Source: JAWHQP01 sp032586195 (GTDB lineage: Bacteria > Pseudomonadota > Gammaproteobacteria > Enterobacterales > Pasteurellaceae). Taken from it: a stretch of 64,000 nt of DNA. The position numbers and the translations under genes are program-made. Positions 18,122-26,822 of the stretch are shown here, in pieces. The stretch covers positions 186,001 through 250,000 of the forward strand of contig JAWHQP010000003.1 of NCBI GenBank assembly GCA_032586195.1, given 5' to 3'. Under the pieces are notes generated by a model that saw only the letters and a list, made by a program, of their open reading frames with translations, ran no database searches and had not been told where the DNA came from. Each line of letters starts with the position of its first letter. Positions within the stretch are counted from its first letter, which is position 1.

Positions 18122-19398
18122 TCATTTACCTCAAATATACTTTGTAATTCCGAACTGAGATTAAATATCTGCGCATTTTGCGCTACTACCGAACGAGCCA
18201 GCAGACCATGAGAAACAAATTCACCCATGATTTTGCCTTCTTTATCACGATATTGGCTTGGTTTATAAGAAAAGATATCCTGTAATACGATCTGTCCGTT
18301 TTCCATTCCCATCAGTTCGGTAATATTCATTATTTTGCGTGATCCGTCATTCAGACGTGAGGCTTGTACAATGATATTGACCGCGGATGCTATATTACGG
18401 CGGATTGCTTCCAACGGTAGTGAGGCGTTGGACATCATGACCATACTTTCCAGACGCGCGGTTGCATCTCTCGGACTGTTGGCATGCAGCGTTGACATTG
18501 AGCCGTCATGACCGGTATTCATTGCCTGTAACATTTGGAATGCTTCCGCGCCACGACATTCCCCGACGATAATCCGTTCCGGTCGCATACGCAGAGAGTT
18601 GATTACCAAATCCTGCATGGTAATGGCGCCGGTATGTTCAACTCCAGCCAGACGGGTTTCCAGACGCACCACATGAGGCTGCTCAAGACGCAGTTCCGCC
18701 GTATCTTCCAAGGTAATCACCCGTTCTTGCGGCGAGATATAATTTGATAGCGCGTTTAACAAAGTAGTCTTACCCGAACCAGTACCGCCGGATACAATAA
18801 TATTGACCCGAGAGCGAGCGGCAATAATCAGGAAATTCGCCATCTCACGCGACATAGATCCGAAATTAACCAATTCTTGCAGCGATTTTTTTGATTTGGT
18901 GAATTTACGGATAGATATTGAAGTACCGTCCAATGCAATAGGGGGAACGACAACATTCAGACGACTCCCGTCAGGCAGACGGGAATCAACCAGAGGAGAT
19001 GAATCATCAATACGTCGTCCGACCCGTGCAACAAGCCGTTTTGCGATATCGGTTAATTGTTCATTGTTAATGAATGTCCGTTCGGTTTTTTCTAGAATAC
19101 CGGCACGTTCAATCCAGATATCATCAGGCCCGTTGACCAGAATATCGTTCACGGTTTCATCCGCCATGAGTTCTCTTAATGGCCCGTATCCGTCAATTTC
19201 ATCGGCAATAACGGACGCCATGAAGTTCGCATCGGTGGACGTGATATAGAGATTATTTGAACTTGCCACCTGATACACGATTTGCGTCAGTTCATCAATA
19301 AGTTTATCTCTTTCACTTTGTATTTGGTCCAGTTTTTCAATATCCAGATTACTCAGTAATTCATTTCTGAAAAAGATCTGCTGTTCTTTTGTCAACAT
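18118..19398 (-). CDS. tadA: TadA secretion ATPase
   Basis: 426 residues of the GspE/VirB11 superfamily. Walker A GGTGSGKTT is near residues 204-212; also visible are the Asp box VITLEDTAEL, Walker B RMRPERIIVGECRG and the His box TGHDGSMSTLHAN. It powers Flp pilus assembly (and retraction in some systems) at the cytoplasmic face of TadB/TadC. It starts 16 bp after tadZ and its stop overlaps the tadB start. Confidence 0.96.
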   Translation of the reverse strand: MLTKEQQIFFRNELLSNLDIEKLDQIQSERDKLIDELTQIVYQVASSNNLYITSTDANFMASVIADEIDGYGPLRELMADETVNDILVNGPDDIWIERAGILEKTERTFINNEQLTDIAKRLVARVGRRIDDSSPLVDSRLPDGSRLNVVVPPIALDGTSISIRKFTKSKKSLQELVNFGSMSREMANFLIIAARSRVNIIVSGGTGSGKTTLLNALSNYISPQERVITLEDTAELRLEQPHVVRLETRLAGVEHTGAITMQDLVINSLRMRPERIIVGECRGAEAFQMLQAMNTGHDGSMSTLHANSPRDATARLESMVMMSNASLPLEAIRRNIASAVNIIVQASRLNDGSRKIMNITELMGMENGQIVLQDIFSYKPSQYRDKEGKIMGEFVSHGLLARSVVAQNAQIFNLSSELQSIFEVNE

Positions 19399-19414
19399 AA
19401 CTTACCGCCTGCCT

Positions 19415-20545
19415 CTATTTGGTCAGTTTAGTCAACAACTGAGTAAGTGATTTAATGATACTGGCATTTTCACTGCGTTTGGTGGTTCTGGACAATACAC
19501 CGATCACTTTCATAGCTAAGTTATTCAGTTCCGTCTGAGCGTTACGTTTTAGTTTAACCGACAGTACATTGCGGGTATCAGTTTGTTTTAAATACGGAAT
19601 TACTGCATCAACCGGACATTCCAGTAATGTTTCAATATCGGACTTAGCCATAAGTTTGGAAACTTCCTGCGAAGTATCGGATAAACAGATAAACGTACGA
19701 ATTGGCTTACCGGTGGTCTGCCGCATACGTTCACATTGAACCAAAAACTGTTTGGCAACACGTAATGAACTGATTCGACGTTCCGCCACCAGAACAAAGC
19801 TATTGCTGTAATCAAAGAACTTGATCAGATTGTCTTTATTCACATTAAAAATCGGTTGATCGTAAACAATAAAGTTGTATTTATCTAGAGCCGCCGTATC
19901 CAGTTTTTCCAGTTCACCTTTGAATAGATCCAGATTTGGCATGAATTCAACGATATCGCCTTGCAGTTTTTTATCAAACAGGAAATCCAAATCCTGAGAA
20001 CCGTTCGGCCCTTGAGCCAATAGAACGGGCACTTTTTTATTTACCGCAATCTGATTTGCAATTTGTGAGCTGATAAAGCTGGAACCAAGCCCCCCTTTGC
20101 AACCGAGCACGCATATTTTTACAGTATGGCGGGTACGCGAGATATCCATATTGGCGGAAATAATTTCTTCTACCATCTGTCTTAATTGGGAATCAGTATT
20201 GAAATACAGGATTCCATCGTTAAACAGTCTCTGCGCCAGAGAAATGGAATCACTTGTCCCTACGGTACAACACCACATGTTATGCGGCACGATTGCATTC
20301 ACGCGTTCGGTAATAACGGAAACGTTGGTTTCGTTCCGAATATCGGCAATGACCCCCACGGCTTCTTCGGCAGTGAAAGAAATATTGTCATCAGTCAGGA
20401 AGTTGGCTTTGATAACATCAATATTTTCTAAACCGCGAGTCCGCAGCAATTGCGCAATCTGAACCTGAATTTCTTCACGTTCGGAAAGAATAAGAATTTT
20501 GCGCGCGCTGTTGCTTATTACATTTTCCTTATCAAGTAATAACAT
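19415..20545 (-). CDS. tadZ: TadZ, atypical ParA/MinD-like localisation factor
   Basis: 376 residues. An N-terminal atypical receiver-like domain (about 15-125, KILILSEREEIQVQIAQLL) is followed by a ParA/MinD-like ATPase domain beginning VKICVLGCKGGLGSSFIS, a deviant P-loop. TadZ places the secretion machine at a cell pole in Aggregatibacter. It lies between rcpB and tadA as in other Pasteurellaceae tad loci. Confidence 0.9.
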   Translation of the reverse strand: MLLLDKENVISNSARKILILSEREEIQVQIAQLLRTRGLENIDVIKANFLTDDNISFTAEEAVGVIADIRNETNVSVITERVNAIVPHNMWCCTVGTSDSISLAQRLFNDGILYFNTDSQLRQMVEEIISANMDISRTRHTVKICVLGCKGGLGSSFISSQIANQIAVNKKVPVLLAQGPNGSQDLDFLFDKKLQGDIVEFMPNLDLFKGELEKLDTAALDKYNFIVYDQPIFNVNKDNLIKFFDYSNSFVLVAERRISSLRVAKQFLVQCERMRQTTGKPIRTFICLSDTSQEVSKLMAKSDIETLLECPVDAVIPYLKQTDTRNVLSVKLKRNAQTELNNLAMKVIGVLSRTTKRSENASIIKSLTQLLTKLTK

Positions 20546-20566
20546 AGTCTTGTTTTTAAAACCCCA

Positions 20567-21064
20567 TTAATTCTTTAATTGAATACGATGATTATTCTTA
20601 CCTGCACAAGGATTATATGTGTCAAAACTCATCATATCTTCTGCCGTATCGAAATGGCAGTCCGCTTTTTTCGCCCCCAGATACTGTACTTCAACATAAA
20701 GCGGATATATCTGTGTTCCTTTGCCTTGATTTTCCAAGTGAATTCGCTGTTTTTTGATTCCTTTGGTAACTAACAGCTTTTGGATTTGCTCGGCCTGTTG
20801 TTTTGTAGTTTTATCGGTCCACAGAATATTAACCTGTTTACTGACATCACTGCCTAAATCACGCATAACGTTACGTACTAAATTATGCCGTTCAAGCTTG
20901 GAATTACTCACAACAGGGTAACGATTCACTACCATAAAGTGCGGTGCGTTTTTACTTTGTTTTGGCTGAACGATGTTAATATCTTTCTCCAATTCATTCA
21001 TCATGGCTGATACGGAGCAGGATAGTGTTACTAAGGATAATGCCATCAATAGCTGTTTTCTCAT
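20567..21064 (-). CDS. rcpB: RcpB, outer-membrane-associated pilus protein
   Basis: 165 residues with an N-terminal signal (LLMALSLVTLSCSVSAMM). It is ATGA-coupled to rcpA (21061-21064). RcpB proteins are poorly characterised partners of the RcpA secretin, found mainly in Pasteurellaceae, and proposed to gate or stabilise it. The only exact uptake core within the tad genes is here (20937-20945), encoding part of KNAPHFMV. The identification rests on position and general character. Confidence 0.8.
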   Translation of the reverse strand: MRKQLLMALSLVTLSCSVSAMMNELEKDINIVQPKQSKNAPHFMVVNRYPVVSNSKLERHNLVRNVMRDLGSDVSKQVNILWTDKTTKQQAEQIQKLLVTKGIKKQRIHLENQGKGTQIYPLYVEVQYLGAKKADCHFDTAEDMMSFDTYNPCAGKNNHRIQLKN

Positions 21065-22452
21065 TGAATAAACCCTCCGTTTTTCAGGAAATTGGAGACA
21101 AGTGTTTTCTGATATACCTTTTTCAATGGCGTTACATTAAAGAAACGCTCCATTGTGCCGGTTTGTTCAAAACTCGGATAAATGATTTGTGCTTCATTTA
21201 CCGGCTTGACTAGATTAACCGTCGCCACAACCACCAATTCTTTGCTTTCATGTGAAGTTGAAGCGCTGCGGAAAAATGCACCGAGAATCGGAATATCACC
21301 TAACACTGGAATCTTTGACAAACCTTCTATATCGTCTTTACTGAGTAAACCGCCGATAATAAAGCTTTCACCGTCGGCGAGCTCAAAAGTGGATTTCGAA
21401 CGACGGGTATTGAAATAAGGAACATCGCCAATCCCTTCGTATTTATAAGTACCGCTAAGCGTGCTCACTTCCTGTGCTAACGCTAAACGGATGCGGTTGT
21501 CTTTTTGTAGTTTGGCACCGACACCGAGTTTAATCCCGAAGTCTTTGTAAATGATGCTCGGATTACCGTCGCGGTCGCGTTGTGCGAAAGGAATTTCACC
21601 ACCGACCAGAATGTCGGCGGTTTCCCCCGACAACATGGAAATATTCGGTTCGGCAAGGATTTTAGCGTTATTTTGATTGTCCAGAGCGTTAATAAACAGG
21701 CTTAGACCGCCGGCATTCAGAGACAGAACAGCCCCGTTGCTACCGTTAAAGCTGCCGGAACCGGAAAGCGTGCTTCCCAGATTATTCAGAAAGTTACCAT
21801 GCAGATTATTCCAGTTGATACCTAACGCGTCGGCAAATTTCTTGTTGACTTCCACAACGGTCAGTTTCACATTAATCTGTACATTATCGGACAGTTGAGA
21901 GTTGTTGATCACGTCATCGTAACTGTATTTATCCAGAAACGGGATCTTATCGTCACCTCCTTCCACATGTCTTAAACGGTATTCGGTAATTTTCGGGCTG
22001 GCTCCTAATGACGCGCCGACAATCCGGTTGACTTCATCACGTTCGTTTTCCGAGCCGGCTTCACCTTCAATCACGTAAGCCTTACCGACTTTTTTGACTG
22101 ATAATTTTGAATTAGGGAAACGGGTTTTAATCTGTCTGTTGGTATCGGCAATATTATTAATGGCGTTATTGACATTAATCATATCGGAATTCAGTTTTTT
22201 CCCTGCTTCATCAAACGTCACGATTTCTGATGTACCTTCTTCTTTGGCGTAAATCATAAAACTGTAATCGTCAATGATTTCATAATCCGCAACATTAGGT
22301 GATGATGAAAATATGGTACCGATTTTCTGATCCAGTTCAATCAGCCGGCCTTGACCTTTCTCTAAAGTAAACGTTCTTGCGAATGCAGAGTGTGACGTAC
22401 ATATTAACGTTAATCCCAGTAAGGAAAACATCCATGTTTTTTTGTTCAACAT
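21061..22452 (-). CDS. rcpA: RcpA, outer-membrane secretin of the Flp pilus
   Basis: 463 residues with signal peptide cleaved near SHSAFA. The N-terminal pilus/BON-like region (25-180) is followed by the secretin domain, with NNAKILAEPNISMLSGETADILVGGEIPFA split across about 265-295 and the C-terminal IGGLLSKDDIEGLSKIPVLGDIPILGAFF core typical of secretins. It forms the outer-membrane pore for Flp pili. It starts 2 bp after the rcpC stop and couples to rcpB. Confidence 0.95.
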   Translation of the reverse strand: MLNKKTWMFSLLGLTLICTSHSAFARTFTLEKGQGRLIELDQKIGTIFSSSPNVADYEIIDDYSFMIYAKEEGTSEIVTFDEAGKKLNSDMINVNNAINNIADTNRQIKTRFPNSKLSVKKVGKAYVIEGEAGSENERDEVNRIVGASLGASPKITEYRLRHVEGGDDKIPFLDKYSYDDVINNSQLSDNVQINVKLTVVEVNKKFADALGINWNNLHGNFLNNLGSTLSGSGSFNGSNGAVLSLNAGGLSLFINALDNQNNAKILAEPNISMLSGETADILVGGEIPFAQRDRDGNPSIIYKDFGIKLGVGAKLQKDNRIRLALAQEVSTLSGTYKYEGIGDVPYFNTRRSKSTFELADGESFIIGGLLSKDDIEGLSKIPVLGDIPILGAFFRSASTSHESKELVVVATVNLVKPVNEAQIIYPSFEQTGTMERFFNVTPLKKVYQKTLVSNFLKNGGFIQ

Positions 22453-22454
22453 TC

Positions 22455-23222
22455 TTATTGACCTCTTAATTTTTTAATGAATTTGCCGTGATGATTGGTC
22501 GGGGCCGTTTTATCCGTCGGCAGGATGATGAGTTTGATTTCTTTATCCGTTGAATAAAGTTTCTGCACCTGTTCGGCATCAATTTTCACCGCAATATAAC
22601 CTACCGCTTGATTATCATATGCTTTACTTTCTTCTTCCGTGAACGTTTTATTCTGCAGGACCAGAACCTTATCAATGATCTTGACTAATTCATCCTGATT
22701 GGAATTGTCACCCGTCGCGGTCTGCTGACCAAAAATAGAAACATAACTACCGTTTAGAACAGTATCAAGAAGATAAGCTTCGGACGGTTTAAAATAGATA
22801 CGATATGCCACTTCGTTGTTGGTATTTAAGCTGGAAACCAAAAAACGCGGGTCTTCCGGTGAAACCACGGTGTTTTTTGACAATAGAGAATCTTTCTGCA
22901 AATTTTCCGTAACTAAAAAACCCTGTAATGAACGATGGGAAGCATTGTCGATGAGTTCTTTCAGATCGTTATTGAGCAAAGCACTGTCTGTATCTACAGT
23001 AAGCTCAGATAAGACATAATCATCCGCACGGAGTAGCGTGCCTTGTTTAATATCCCGGGTTAATGTTGCAGTGGTAATAGTCTGCATTTCTTTTTCTTCC
23101 GTTGTTTTTTCGGCCGTTTGTTCTGTGGTCGAATCCGTATTACTAGATGGGGCGAAAAAAAGACCTCCCAATCCTACGGCAATAATTAGACCTGAAATGA
23201 AAAAGAGAACTCGATAATTCAT
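22455..23222 (-). CDS. rcpC: RcpC/CpaB pilus-assembly protein with SAF domain
   Basis: 255 residues with one N-terminal membrane segment (LFFISGLIIAVGLGGLFFA), a Thr/Glu-rich linker, and a SAF domain near 50-120 (LTRDIKQGTLLRADDYVLSEL), as in CpaB/RcpC. RcpC is needed for Flp pilus biogenesis and for modification of the pilin in Aggregatibacter. It begins 44 bp after tadV. Confidence 0.92.
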   Translation of the reverse strand: MNYRVLFFISGLIIAVGLGGLFFAPSSNTDSTTEQTAEKTTEEKEMQTITTATLTRDIKQGTLLRADDYVLSELTVDTDSALLNNDLKELIDNASHRSLQGFLVTENLQKDSLLSKNTVVSPEDPRFLVSSLNTNNEVAYRIYFKPSEAYLLDTVLNGSYVSIFGQQTATGDNSNQDELVKIIDKVLVLQNKTFTEEESKAYDNQAVGYIAVKIDAEQVQKLYSTDKEIKLIILPTDKTAPTNHHGKFIKKLRGQ

Positions 23223-23266
23223 TTTTAATCCTTAAGTTAATGTAATAAATACATTTATTGTTGTAA

Positions 23267-23710
23267 TTAGACACTGAATAATAAACTGGTCATCATAAAA
23301 CCAAGGCTGATAGCGATCCCATAAGGTAATCCGTCATTACGGATTGATTGCCGATAGAGCAGCCAGCCTATAATAATTATTAGCAACCCGAACAGGGTGG
23401 TAAAAAAGAAAAAATACAGTATCTGTTCATAAGGGATAGACAACATCAGAACAGAAACTAATTTAACATCCCCTCCGCCGACTACTTTTAACAGAAATAA
23501 GATAAAACCGATGATAAAAGCGAAAAAAGCCGGAACTATGAATATCGTCCCGTATTTTAAAAAAGACATAAGTATGACAAATACGGGCAGGATTCCGATA
23601 ATACGATTACTGAGAATTCTTTTCTTTGCGTCTGTGTAGGAAAGTATGCCCAGTAATATTATGATTACCGTATAACAAAAAATAACTGCAAATTGTGTTT
23701 GTGTAACCAT
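23267..23710 (-). CDS. tadV: TadV prepilin peptidase (A24 family)
   Basis: 147 residues with several membrane helices. The two catalytic Asp are in SYTDAKKRI (near 27) and in the GxGD-type motif VVGGGDVKLVSVL (near 77). It cleaves the Flp prepilin and the TadE/TadF pseudopilins. The short form lacking the N-methylation domain is usual for TadV. It follows flp after a 169-bp gap containing two hairpins. Confidence 0.93.
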   Translation of the reverse strand: MVTQTQFAVIFCYTVIIILLGILSYTDAKKRILSNRIIGILPVFVILMSFLKYGTIFIVPAFFAFIIGFILFLLKVVGGGDVKLVSVLMLSIPYEQILYFFFFTTLFGLLIIIIGWLLYRQSIRNDGLPYGIAISLGFMMTSLLFSV

Positions 23711-23752
23711 AAAACACCGGAAAGTTTATTTCATACCTAAAGTCAATTAACC

Positions 23753-23839
23753 CGGCTCCTCTAAAAGGAGCCGAATATATCTTTCATAACTTTAACAACT
23801 CACCCTGAACGGTGGCATAATCTTAGAGTGATGCCACCG
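23753..23839 (-). promoter_or_regulatory. Two hairpins between flp and tadV (possible attenuators or mRNA-processing structures)
   Basis: Stem 1 pairs CGGCTCCT with AGGAGCCG (8 bp, loop CTAAA, 23753-23773). Stem 2 pairs CGGTGGCAT with ATGCCACCG (9 bp, 12-base loop, 23810-23839). Neither is followed by a T run on the minus strand, so they are not classic full terminators. They could stabilise the flp transcript or attenuate read-through into tadV, giving more pilin than machinery. Function is inferred. Confidence 0.55.
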
Positions 23840-23879
23840 CAGAATGAGGTTGCATGAAAGAAAGTGTTAGCTTTAAGGT

Positions 23880-24116
23880 TTATTTACTGCTCAAAGTAAA
23901 GCTGGCACTACTAATTGCAGAACCCAGGCTGTCGAATTTAGATTTCAATTTTCCGATAAAGCCTTGGTCATTATTGAAGACATAGATAATAAACAATGCC
24001 ATAGCAATCGCAATTAAACCATATTCAATTGCGGTAACACCTTTTTGGTTCTGTTTAAACTGACGATAGCCTTCTGTAACGGCAATATATGCTTTGATAG
24101 ATAATGTAGACAACAT
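23880..24116 (-). CDS. flp: Flp major pilin precursor
   Basis: 78 residues. A 26-residue leader ends in Gly before VTAIEYGLI: cleavage gives a 52-residue mature pilin with Glu at +5 and Tyr at +6, the defining Flp signature, then the hydrophobic helix AIAMALFIIYVF. A good ribosome site (AAGGAAA) precedes the ATG. It heads the tad locus. Only one flp copy is present, whereas Aggregatibacter has flp-1 and flp-2. Confidence 0.95.
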   Translation of the reverse strand: MLSTLSIKAYIAVTEGYRQFKQNQKGVTAIEYGLIAIAMALFIIYVFNNDQGFIGKLKSKFDSLGSAISSASFTLSSK

Positions 24117-24420
24117 TATTAATTTCCTTATTAAATAATTAATGATTTGGATGGAATCGTTCGGTATCTGAATCTTAATCCTAACTTAAGAAATTGAGAT
24201 GCCAAACGCATAAATTAACTTAAAAAAAGCTTGTAAGCTAATTTTCGGGACATATACTAAAAATAAAATAAAATAAAGTGATTCTTTGCAAAAAATAATG
24301 TGGTCGGACCAGATTCTTAAGTTAGCACCGGTAGAAATAATATCGAAAAAAAGAAATCATTGTATGAATTGTAAAAGATAAGATGAAAATTTGTTAATAT
24401 CAGGCAGCCCATTTTGTCAT
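24117..24420 (-). promoter_or_regulatory. flp promoter region with repeated TAACTTAA elements
   Basis: This AT-rich stretch upstream of flp shows no convincing gene. The octamer TAACTTAA occurs at 24182-24189 and 24216-24223 and inverted at 24317-24324. The outer copies belong to an exact 12-bp inverted repeat CTAACTTAAGAA / TTCTTAAGTTAG (24181-24192, 24314-24325). A perfect 11-bp palindrome TGGTCGGACCA lies at 24301-24311. They are candidate regulator sites for the pilus operon. I could not fix a -35/-10 pair with confidence. Confidence 0.5.
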
Positions 24421-24529
24421 ATAGACTGATCGGTAAAAAATAATCGGTAATGTGTTTTATATAGGCATATCAGCAGTGATTTCCAGGATATAAAATTTAA
24501 AAAAGCCGTTAAATAAAAAACGAATGATA

Positions 24530-24789
24530 CCCGATAGCAGAATTGAATTGTCACGATTTTGCCCACTTTCCCTTGGTATGCGTTGTATTTTCGTTGTCTT
24601 TTACCCTCCATCGGTAAGCCCATTTCCACTATCAACTTTTGAACGTGTTTGTGATTCATCCCCGCAAGCAAGATGTTGCTCCCGATGGTAGCCATAATCG
24701 GGATGTCGTGCCTTAATTTTACGGATTTTAATACGTAAATCCGCATTTAACGTCATAGATTCTATTGAAATGTAATACGGCAAGCCCAT
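24530..24789 (-). pseudogene. Remnant of an IS3-family (IS150-like) transposase OrfB
   Basis: Two minus-strand frames together read the N-terminal helix-turn part of OrfB: LPYYIS, then IKARHPDYGYHRE in one frame, then after a frameshift near 24680 GMNHKHVQKLIVEMGLP and RKYNAYQGKVGKI in another. In IS150-like transposases these segments are continuous (HxxYGYRRI, NHKRVQRLM, RKYxSYxGxVGK). The catalytic DDE core, OrfA and most of the element are missing, and an in-frame stop precedes the fragment. It is a dead relic between the tad locus and rdgC. Confidence 0.7.
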
Positions 24790-25036
24790 GATGACCTGCG
24801 AGTAATCCTATTTGGTCAGTTGGCATCGAACCATTTGACATACCAATCTAAAATGCCGAAAGTTGAGCGGAAGGTTGTGCCGGTGCTAAAAATAGAAATC
24901 CAACACGTTTTGTTTGAAAGTTTGGTTATACTTAGTCATAACAATCCGCACCTTATAGTCAGTGGGTTTTTTAGTCCAACTTTTGGAGGAGATCAAAACT
25001 GTGAATTTTAACACCGCACTTTGCCTTGCTCAATGC

Positions 25037-25945
25037 CTACAACCGTTGTTTTTCGCCGCCGAAGGCGTCGATCAGATTTTCGGTCAGTTTGGTGAGTTCG
25101 CCCGTCATCAGGATAAAGTCCGCATCGAAACGTTGGGCGAAATCTTCTTTCAGAATATCGTCATTTTTTTCGCGGATCTGGTCGGCAAATTTCAACCGTT
25201 TGAGGGAACCGTCATCGTTGAGTACGAAGGAGACATGTTCTTCCCATTCCAGCCCTAATTTTATCACGAATTTACCTGCGGCAAGGTGAGAAAGCATTTC
25301 TTCGCTTTCAAGCGGCTGATTTTTACAGCGGATGATGCCCTTGTCGTCCGCTGCTTTCAGCTCGGCTTCATCCAGGGAAATCAACCATTGCGGCAGGGTT
25401 TCCTTCGCGATCCAGTCGGTCATGATTAAAGCCGGTTCATTGGCGAATGCCAGCGGCACCACGGGCAATGAACCGAGGGATTTTCGCAGCAACGCCAGCA
25501 CGTCTTCCGCCCGTTTGGCGGAAGCGGCATCAACATAAATCAGGTTGTTTTCCGTATCGATCCAAATTGCGGTTTGCTGATTTTTGCTGAATGCCCGCGG
25601 TAATAGAACGGCGACTACATCGTCCTTAATCGCCTGTTTTTCGGTTTTTTTCAATTTACGGTTTTCCTTTTCCTCCAACTGATTTACCCGTTCATCCAAC
25701 TCCCGTTTCACAACGTGGCCCGGCAGGATTTTTTCTTCTTTATGCGCTACCAGCAGAATTTGCTTGCCCGCGGAAAAATATAGTAATTCGGAACCGCGCA
25801 GCGGATTGGTCCAGCCGAATTTACTCATATCCGATTGAGCACAAGGGTGATATTCACATTGCGCCAGCTGGGTTTGGAGCGATTCTTCCGACCAGTCAAG
25901 TTGTTTGGTCAAACGGTAGATCATGGCATTTTTAAACCAGTGCAT
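25037..25945 (-). CDS. rdgC: Recombination-associated protein RdgC
   Basis: 302 residues, close to the E. coli length. The N-terminus WFKNAMIYRL and the segment FGWTNPLRGSELLYF are conserved in RdgC, a ring-forming DNA-binding protein that limits RecA activity. A charged stretch near 80-110 (ERVNQLEEKENRKLKKTEKQ) matches the central helical part. An uptake sequence lies just beyond the stop (25013-25021). Divergent from proC with a 61-bp gap to its start. Confidence 0.95.
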   Translation of the reverse strand: MHWFKNAMIYRLTKQLDWSEESLQTQLAQCEYHPCAQSDMSKFGWTNPLRGSELLYFSAGKQILLVAHKEEKILPGHVVKRELDERVNQLEEKENRKLKKTEKQAIKDDVVAVLLPRAFSKNQQTAIWIDTENNLIYVDAASAKRAEDVLALLRKSLGSLPVVPLAFANEPALIMTDWIAKETLPQWLISLDEAELKAADDKGIIRCKNQPLESEEMLSHLAAGKFVIKLGLEWEEHVSFVLNDDGSLKRLKFADQIREKNDDILKEDFAQRFDADFILMTGELTKLTENLIDAFGGEKQRL

Positions 25946-26006
25946 ATTAGATCCTTATGTTTTAGGGTAGAATATGCCACATTGTAATCTATTTGAGGGA
26001 AAAAAT

Positions 26007-26822
26007 ATGCAAGAGAAATTCATTACCGTGATCGGTGGCGGAAATATGGCCCAGGCGATTGTATTCGGATTACTGAACCGCGACTATCCTGCGGATAAAA
26101 TTATTGTGTGTGATCCGAGTGAAAGCAAGTTGGCATTATTTACGGAAAAAGGCGTTGGTATCAGCACGGATAATGTGACTGCGGCGACAAAGGCGGAGGT
26201 TGTGCTGCTGGCGATCAAACCGCAGGTGATGGCGGAAGTATGCAACGCATTGAGCAAAGTGGATTTTGCGGCTAAATTGGTGATTTCCATTGCGGCGGGC
26301 ATTCCAACCGCGCGTATTGCCGCATTGTTGCCTTCAGCCAAATCCATTGTACGTGTCATGCCAAATACGCCGGCGCTGGTTTCGGCAGGTATGGCGGGAT
26401 TGTTCGCTGATAGCCGTGTTTCGGCCGAAGACAAGGCTTTTGCCGAAATTCTGCTTAATGCCATGGGCAAAACCTGTTGGATGGAAAAAGAGGCGGATAT
26501 GCATGCCGTGACAGCCGGTTCAGGTTCCAGCCCCGCCTATTTTTTCTTGTTTATGGAAGCAATGCAGAAAGCTTTGCTGGAGATGGGATTGAGCACGGAA
26601 AACGCCCGTTTGTTGATTCAACAGTCGGCACTGGGCGCGGCCAAGATGGTGGAATGCAATCCACAGTTGCCGCTTTCCGTTTTACGTGAAAATGTGACTT
26701 CCAAGGGCGGCACCACGGCAGTGGCGTTGGCGGTGTTTAATCAATATGAGTTGGAACGTATAGTGGCTGAGGCAATGCGGGCGTGCGTGGCTCGTTCGCA
26801 GGAAATGGAAAAATTATTCTGA
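26007..26822 (+). CDS. proC: Pyrroline-5-carboxylate reductase
   Basis: 271 residues from ATG 26007, preferred over ATG 25974 because of the GAGGGA ribosome site and the conserved start MQEKFITVIGGGNMA. The Rossmann GGGNMAQAI motif is at the N-terminus. The C-terminal dimer and catalytic region has TAGSGSSPAYFFLFMEAM and TSKGGTTAVAL. It performs the last step of proline synthesis (P5C to proline with NAD(P)H). Its stop overlaps the next start (TGATG). Confidence 0.96.
   Translation: MQEKFITVIGGGNMAQAIVFGLLNRDYPADKIIVCDPSESKLALFTEKGVGISTDNVTAATKAEVVLLAIKPQVMAEVCNALSKVDFAAKLVISIAAGIPTARIAALLPSAKSIVRVMPNTPALVSAGMAGLFADSRVSAEDKAFAEILLNAMGKTCWMEKEADMHAVTAGSGSSPAYFFLFMEAMQKALLEMGLSTENARLLIQQSALGAAKMVECNPQLPLSVLRENVTSKGGTTAVALAVFNQYELERIVAEAMRACVARSQEMEKLF

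Noticed and set aside
24820..25011. 63-codon plus-strand frame in the rdgC-tad gap
   Set aside because: No recognisable motif, lies over the transposase relic and its flank, and has no ribosome site.
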